DNA of 64,000 nt from CBDCGS01 sp965216915 (lineage in GTDB: Bacteria; Pseudomonadota; Alphaproteobacteria; UBA828). The stretch covers positions 496,001 through 560,000 of the forward strand of contig CBDCGS010000011.1 of the NCBI GenBank assembly GCA_965216915.1, given 5' to 3'. Position numbers and translations under genes: made by a program. Below the pieces are notes generated by a model. That model had not been told where the DNA came from. It saw nothing but the letters and a program-made list of their open reading frames with translations, and searched no databases. Shown one piece after another: positions 59,554 through 64,000 of the stretch (position 1 is the first letter of the stretch; each line of letters opens with the position of its first letter).

Positions 59554-60801
59554 TCAGCGGACGTAGATGTGGACCTCGTTGGTCCGTGCGCTCGTGCTCG
59601 TGGTCGCCGAGAGCGTGACCCGGCTCGAGGGCAGGCCCATCTCGGTCAGCGATTGCAGCACGGCATTGGCGTTGCGCTTGGCGGCGCTCGAGCCGAGCGC
59701 CACATCCGCCGGGCTGCCCTGATTGGGCGCGACCGCCACGAGATCGAACATGCTCGAGGGCCGGCGCTCCAACGCCGTCGAAACCGCCGCATAGAGCGCC
59801 TGCCGGTACTCCACGTCGGGACGGTCGAAGCGGATCACGACCAGCGGCCGCCGGTCCGCGAGCGCAATGCCCGGTTCGAGCGGCGGCGTCGGCTCGCGCT
59901 GCGCCGCCTCGCCCTGAAGCGACGCACGCTCGATCCCGCGGTTGCTCAGGCTCGGCCCGACATACTCGCCATTCTTGATCGCGAGCGAGAGGCTCGTCAG
60001 GTTGCGCCGCTCCGCATTCACATATTCGGTGTAGCGGCCGATCGTGCCCTGGATGTCACCGAGCAGGCGGTCGATCAGCACCATCGAGCGGTTGACCTCG
60101 TCCTCGATCGCGGCGAGCTGGCGGTGGTCCTCGTCGACCGCACCTTGCAAGCTGTAGGTCGCGCGCACCGATTCGAGGAGATAGGAGGCCATGGCCGAAT
60201 CGCTCGCCGTGTGATTGCCGAGCGTGTTCAGCGACGCGATGTCCGTGAGCAAGCGGTCGAGCTCGCTCTGCGCGGCGTTCCACTGGCTCACCAGCACCGG
60301 GTTGCCCGGCGTCGTGCCGATGCGCAGCCGCGCGTTGATTGCCGCAACCGTCGCGAAATAGTTCTGCGAGTTCTGCCGTGCGGTGTTGCGGAACGTCTCG
60401 AGATCGATCTGGCGGCTGCGAATGGTTGCGTTGAGCGCGCCGAGTTCCGCACGCTGCTGCGCAACCTTGGCGCCGACGAACGTGCCGGTCTGCCCGGCCA
60501 ACGGCTGGGCGCTCGGTTCGAAGGCGCTGACCGTCGTCGCGCTTTGACCGAACACGGGATCGCCCGCCGCCTCGCCCGGCGACGGCTCGATGGTGACCTC
60601 GGTGCCGTTCCCCGACGGATCCTCGCCGGTGAGCGACGGCCAGAGGTCGGCGCAGCCCGCGAGCATCAGCGCGCACGCCGCAAGCGAGGCCGCGGCAACG
60701 CCCCGCCGCCGCGCCCGCGCGTCGCCGGGGGCGTCGGAGCCCCTCCTATGTCCGGGTTTCACCAAGGCTTCGTAAGTCTGTGCGGACAATCGTTTTGTCA
60801 A
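59554..60801 (-). CDS. Unknown lipoprotein, periplasmic
   Basis: Up to 415 aa. A lipobox is present (hydrophobic stretch AACALMLAGC, Cys at residue 50 of the longest frame). The central part (~100-290) is rich in predicted helix, with repeated residues such as QQRAELGALNATIRSRQ and AERRNLTSLS. The C-terminal ~100 residues (RRPLVVIRFDRPDVEYRQAL through VTLSATTS and VHIYVR) may form a small alpha/beta domain. No family is recognised. The start is uncertain: the longest frame begins at TTG 60801, GTG 60762 is an alternative, and the signal would then still be unusually long. It precedes ggt. Confidence 0.75.
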   Translation of the reverse strand: MTKRLSAQTYEALVKPGHRRGSDAPGDARARRRGVAAASLAACALMLAGCADLWPSLTGEDPSGNGTEVTIEPSPGEAAGDPVFGQSATTVSAFEPSAQPLAGQTGTFVGAKVAQQRAELGALNATIRSRQIDLETFRNTARQNSQNYFATVAAINARLRIGTTPGNPVLVSQWNAAQSELDRLLTDIASLNTLGNHTASDSAMASYLLESVRATYSLQGAVDEDHRQLAAIEDEVNRSMVLIDRLLGDIQGTIGRYTEYVNAERRNLTSLSLAIKNGEYVGPSLSNRGIERASLQGEAAQREPTPPLEPGIALADRRPLVVIRFDRPDVEYRQALYAAVSTALERRPSSMFDLVAVAPNQGSPADVALGSSAAKRNANAVLQSLTEMGLPSSRVTLSATTSTSARTNEVHIYVR

Positions 60802-61022
60802 TTCGCTCGGTGGCGCGGATGGTAACCACAGGACAATCGCTCAAACAAGCCGGTTTTGAAAGGATAACCTGCGGTCTTGGTGGAGGGAACCGGGCGCGCG
60901 GTGGCCGGTGAGGCGGAGGTTTCGGACACGGCGCGCTCACCCCGCGGCAGCTCACTTGCGGCGGTTCGGCGATTTCGCTACCTTCGCGCCGCCGGTCGGG
61001 CGCCGCATCGCGCGGCCAGGAC

Positions 61023-61099
61023 GCGCCCGTAGCTCAGCTGGATAGAGCACCAGACTACGAATCTGGGGGTCGGGAGTTCGAATCTTCCCGGGCGCGCCA
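61023..61099 (+). tRNA. tRNA-Arg (anticodon ACG)
   Basis: 77 nt including encoded CCA. Acceptor stem GCGCCCG / CGGGCGC pairs fully, the D-loop has AGCTGGATAG, the anticodon stem CCAGA / TCTGG encloses CTACGAA, giving ACG, and the T-arm is GGGAG-TTCGAAT-CTTCC. The 221 bp upstream hold only the 5' region of the divergent lipoprotein gene. No integrase or att-like duplication is seen nearby. Confidence 0.97.
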
Positions 61100-61219
61100 T
61101 TCCTTCCAAAGAGGATAGAGACCTCTCTCGGCGTTCACTTGGTCCTCGATTGACAGACAAGATCGCGCCATGGTGCGACATGTGCGCATCGTCTCACGAC
61201 AAGCTGCGGGGAGCTCGGC

Positions 61220-61447
61220 ATGAGTGCGCGTCAATCCGGCTGGTTCCGCCGACCAAAAACGACAAACGAGAAACGGCAGAACGCCGATGTTGCGGGCGAC
61301 AACGGCGGCGCGAGCGCGGCAGTGAAAGGACGCGTGAGAGGCGGCAAGGGAAAGGCCCGGTTGGCCGACCATCGTGACGATGAGGTGCCCGCGTCCAAAC
61401 GCGATCGCTCACGGGGAAAACGCACGCAGAGTAACGTCCGCGGATGA
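61220..61447 (+). CDS. Possible small basic protein
   Basis: 75 aa, very basic (many Arg/Lys), with GGGGAG 6 nt before the ATG. It lies in the 375-bp gap between tRNA-Arg and the GNAT gene. It is low-complexity, has no recognised family, and may be a chance frame; an overlapping minus-strand frame of similar size is open too. Confidence 0.2.
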   Translation: MSARQSGWFRRPKTTNEKRQNADVAGDNGGASAAVKGRVRGGKGKARLADHRDDEVPASKRDRSRGKRTQSNVRG

Positions 61448-61474
61448 GCCGCTCACGCCTGCTCGGGATTTGCT

Positions 61475-61999
61475 CTAGGAGGTCCAGAGCGTTGGCTCGT
61501 TCCAGGCGCGGGGGACGCGGAGCGTCCCGCGGCGCTTGGGCCTGGTGCGTCGCAGCGTGATCGACTGCCAGGCGTCGCGCCATTCCGCGGGCAAGGCAAA
61601 GGGCGCTGCAACCGCGCGCTCCGCCTGGAAGCCGAAACGTCCGTAATAGGCCGGATCACCGAGCACGAAGACGTGGTCGACGCCGGTGGATCGCAACCGG
61701 TCGAGGCCCCTCCGAACGAGCGCGCTACCGACGCCCCGTCCCTGCCAGGCCGGTGCGACCGCGAGCGGGCCGAGCAGCGCGGCGGCATCGCCGCCGTCGC
61801 TCACGCCGCATGGGGTGAAGGCGCCATGTCCGATGAGTGCGGCCTCAGCGATCGCAACCAGCGAGAGCACGCCGCGCGTCTCACGCAGCAGGGCTCTCAC
61901 GAGAGGGCGGAGCTCTTCGTCCGGAAAGGCCTCCGGATAGAGCCGCTCGATCTTTGCGGCGTCGCTCGAAACGCCGTCACGAATATCGAAGCCGGCCAT
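61475..61999 (-). CDS. GNAT family N-acetyltransferase
   Basis: 174 aa. The acetyl-CoA pyrophosphate loop is LAVAPAWQGRGVGSALVRRG, and VFVLGDPAYYGRFGF is typical of the YhbS-like group. It would transfer acetyl from acetyl-CoA to an amine whose identity is not shown. Its stop (TAG) is followed by GAGCAAATCCC, the same string found after the histidine kinase stop at 33.28 kb. It is divergent from nothing obvious; LysR lies 114 bp upstream on the same strand. Confidence 0.9.
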   Translation of the reverse strand: MAGFDIRDGVSSDAAKIERLYPEAFPDEELRPLVRALLRETRGVLSLVAIAEAALIGHGAFTPCGVSDGGDAAALLGPLAVAPAWQGRGVGSALVRRGLDRLRSTGVDHVFVLGDPAYYGRFGFQAERAVAAPFALPAEWRDAWQSITLRRTRPKRRGTLRVPRAWNEPTLWTS

Positions 62000-62112
62000 C
62001 GTCCCCTCACCCGCTTGACCGGCGCGCGCCGACCCGATCCGCGGTGCGCCCGCTCACACCGTCGAGGGTCTCTGAGGTGGTTCGCCTCATCACCGCGCCG
62101 CCTTGGCCTGGC

Positions 62113-63009
62113 CTACGGCGCCACGCCGGCCAGATGGTCATGCAAGAGCTCCGCAAATGTGTCCGCATGGTCGTTCCGCGGGCGATGGACGGGGAAGAGG
62201 AGCTTTAGCTCATAAGGCACCGCGGGTTCGAACGCGAGCGCGCGCACGCCCCGGCCGTCGAACAAGCGCGCGGTCAGCGGGTCGACGATGCCGATCCCCA
62301 CGCCGTGGGCGGCGAGCCGGCAGATCGTGGCCGAAAACGTCGCTTCGATGACGATGTCCGGCTCGACGCCCGCGCTTTCGAAGGCCCGCAGAACGGTCAT
62401 TTGCATCAAGCTGCTTTCGGCCAACGCGATGAGCGGGACGCCGGACAGCGCGGGCGGGCTGATCGATGCGCTTCGCGATAGCGGGTGATCGAGCGGAACC
62501 ACGCAAAGCGCACTGAGCGCCGGGAGATCACGGGTCGCAACGCCCGGTGTGCCGGCCGGAACGACCGCGACGCCGAGGTCATAGCGCTGCAAGGTGAGCA
62601 GATCGCGGATCTCCGGCGACGACGCCGTGTCGAGCGTCACGACGACGCCCGGGTGGCTCTCCCGAAACCGCGCGATGACCGGCGGCAAGCAGCCGACGGA
62701 TGCCGCAAGCGAGGCCGTGATGCGCAACTCCCCGGCGCGCCACCGCTTGATGTCCTCCGCCGCGCGCGCGATGCGGTCCAACCCCTCGTAGCTACGCTCC
62801 ACCGTCCGGAAAAGCGCGACGGCATCGGGGGTCGCGGCGAGCTTCGCGCCTTTGCGATCGAAGAGGCGCAGGCCGAGCGCCGCTTCGAGATCGCGGATGA
62901 GCCGGCTCACCGCCGGCTGCGTGACGAACATCATGCCGCCGGCCGCGGTCATGCTGCCGGTCAGATAAACCGCCCGAAACGCTTCGACCTGCCGCAAGTT
63001 CAATCGCAT
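62113..63009 (-). CDS. LysR-type transcriptional regulator
   Basis: 298 aa. N-terminal winged helix (LNLRQVEAFRAVYLTGSMTAAG and VTQPAVSRLIRDLEAALGLRLF), then a two-lobed effector domain (from ~90, LRITASLAASVG). It is divergent from the TauD-type dioxygenase with a 108-bp intergenic region containing an inverted repeat, the usual LysR arrangement. It probably controls that gene in response to its substrate or product. Confidence 0.92.
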   Translation of the reverse strand: MRLNLRQVEAFRAVYLTGSMTAAGGMMFVTQPAVSRLIRDLEAALGLRLFDRKGAKLAATPDAVALFRTVERSYEGLDRIARAAEDIKRWRAGELRITASLAASVGCLPPVIARFRESHPGVVVTLDTASSPEIRDLLTLQRYDLGVAVVPAGTPGVATRDLPALSALCVVPLDHPLSRSASISPPALSGVPLIALAESSLMQMTVLRAFESAGVEPDIVIEATFSATICRLAAHGVGIGIVDPLTARLFDGRGVRALAFEPAVPYELKLLFPVHRPRNDHADTFAELLHDHLAGVAP

Positions 63010-63018
63010 CGGTCAATC

Positions 63019-63033
63019 ATAATATTTTGTTAT
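63019..63033. promoter_or_regulatory. Candidate LysR operator
   Basis: ATAATATTTTGTTAT: ATAA-N7-TTAT, which contains the T-N11-A core of LysR sites, 10 bp upstream of the lysR start in a locally AT-rich stretch. Binding is inferred. Confidence 0.5.
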
Positions 63034-63117
63034 GAACATGCTCAAGATTCGATTGGATTTGATGGCGTGCGTGCTCTTGACTGCCCCCGATCCGCTTCGT
63101 CGCAAATGGAGGAGACA

Positions 63118-63990
63118 ATGGCCCTTTCAATCCGGCCCCTCGACGGACCGATGGGCGCCTTGGTCACCGGCCTCGATCTCCGGCGTCGCCCGAGCAACGC
63201 GGCGTTCTTCGCGATCTACCAGGCGATGGTCGACCACATCGCGATCGTGATCCCCGGCCTCGAGGAGAATATCGCCTGGCTCCGTGGCTTCGGCCGGCGG
63301 TTTGGCCCCCTGGTGCCGCATGTGCTGGATCGGTACCACCACCCGGAGACGCCCGAGATCTCGGTGATCGCCCGCAACACCGGCACGCCAGACTCACGTC
63401 GAACGGCGAAGCCGGCGGGGGCGTACTGGCATTCTGACCTGAGCTACGCGCGCCGGCCCGCCGACGCCATTCTTCTCTACGCCTCGCGGGTTCCGCAGCG
63501 CGGCGGCGATACCGTCGCGGCCAACATGGCGCTCGCCTACGACGCTCTTCGCCCTGCGACCAAGCGTCGGTTGGCCGGCAAGACGGCGATCCACCGCTAC
63601 GGTTGGAACACGGAGGGGGCAGCGCCGCGGCTGACCGCGCGGCAACGCGCCAGCCATCCCGATGCCGTCCACCCGGTCGTCCGAGTGCACCCGGTGTCGC
63701 GGCGGAAAATCCTGTTCGTGAGCCCCGGCTACACCGTGCGCATCAACGGGATGGAGCAGGCCGAGAGCGACGACCTTCTCGCCGAGATCTTCGAGCATGC
63801 GTTGGATCCGGCCTACCACTATCGCCATCGGTGGTCGGCCGGCACGTTGCTCGCCCTCGACAATCGTGCCTCGATGCACCTGGCTCTCGACGACTATGAC
63901 GAGCCGCGACGACTGCTCCGCATGATCGTCGGCTGCACGGAAGGACGGTTGACCGGAGCGCCCGGCCCCGACCGCCAACAGCGCAATTAG
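63118..63990 (+). CDS. TauD/TfdA-family Fe(II)/2-oxoglutarate dioxygenase
   Basis: 290 aa, usual length. Iron ligands are His and Asp in YWHSDLSY and a distal His in SMHLALDDYDEPRRLLR, where the Arg binds 2-oxoglutarate. The N-terminal MGALVTGLDLR and the VIARNTG segment are typical. Family members oxidise sulfonates (taurine), phenoxyacetates or carnitine-like compounds; substrate unknown here. A strong GGAGGA precedes the ATG. It is divergent from a LysR regulator. The window ends 10 bp after its stop. Confidence 0.92.
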   Translation: MALSIRPLDGPMGALVTGLDLRRRPSNAAFFAIYQAMVDHIAIVIPGLEENIAWLRGFGRRFGPLVPHVLDRYHHPETPEISVIARNTGTPDSRRTAKPAGAYWHSDLSYARRPADAILLYASRVPQRGGDTVAANMALAYDALRPATKRRLAGKTAIHRYGWNTEGAAPRLTARQRASHPDAVHPVVRVHPVSRRKILFVSPGYTVRINGMEQAESDDLLAEIFEHALDPAYHYRHRWSAGTLLALDNRASMHLALDDYDEPRRLLRMIVGCTEGRLTGAPGPDRQQRN

Positions 63991-64000
63991 ATGTAATCGC

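Noticed and set aside
61023..61100. Genomic-island attachment site at tRNA-Arg
   Set aside because: No integrase and no direct repeat of the tRNA 3' end was seen in the window.
1..64000. CRISPR arrays, toxin-antitoxin or phage-defence genes
   Set aside because: No regularly spaced repeats, cas genes, restriction genes or known defence domains were found by reading through the window.

Overview
The window is GC-rich, densely packed chromosomal DNA. Short intergenic gaps, many ATGA/TAATG-type start/stop overlaps, a DUF2336 protein, a PrkA-YeaH-SpoVR operon and several CoA-based catabolic operons fit a free-living alphaproteobacterium, possibly Rhodospirillales-like. That placement is inferred from gene content and base composition, because no rRNA or other phylogenetic marker is present. 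The only RNA gene seen is a tRNA-Arg(ACG).

Layout. 0-5.4 kb: end of a hybrid histidine kinase, a secreted serralysin-type metalloprotease with a cadherin-like domain, then a tight trio of MetE-like methyltransferase, class I glutamine amidotransferase and 2-keto-4-pentenoate hydratase-like protein. 5.8-13 kb: a beta-oxidation run of acyl-CoA ligase, thiolase, bifunctional hydroxyacyl-CoA dehydrogenase/enoyl-CoA hydratase and a DmdC-type acyl-CoA dehydrogenase. 13-19 kb: a secreted sphingomyelinase-like phosphodiesterase convergent with an SDR, a decayed second copy of that junction, a VOC protein, an intact IS3-family element and a Sel1-repeat protein in lower-GC DNA. 19-29 kb: CoA-transferase, membrane adenylate cyclase, SixA phosphatase, and an operon of acyl-CoA synthetase, exported isoaspartyl methyltransferase, membrane spermidine-synthase-like protein and glutamine amidotransferase, facing a further amidotransferase.

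29-41.4 kb: a Na+/H+ antiporter with a cyclic-nucleotide-binding tail, an IS630-family element, a DUF2336/PAS-kinase pair, and the stress operon prkA-yeaH-spoVR behind a long AT-rich leader. 42-50 kb: the most distinctive unit, one transcription unit encoding a three-subunit molybdenum hydroxylase, a MoaD/ThiS-like protein, a small CxxC protein and a fused HyuA-HyuB (oxoprolinase/hydantoinase) enzyme. It looks like a pathway that hydroxylates a substrate and then opens or carboxylates the product with ATP. 50-56.5 kb: dtd, then amidase, response regulator, hybrid kinase and NylA-like amidase. 56.5-64 kb: RlmI-like methyltransferase, gamma-glutamyltransferase, an unknown lipoprotein, tRNA-Arg, a GNAT acetyltransferase, and a divergent LysR/TauD-type dioxygenase pair with a candidate operator between them.

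The recurring chemistry is hydrolysis and remodelling of amides, lactams and glutamyl bonds (three glutamine amidotransferases, two amidases, HyuAB, gamma-glutamyltransferase) together with acyl-CoA catabolism. No CRISPR array, prophage, plasmid origin or classical defence system was seen.
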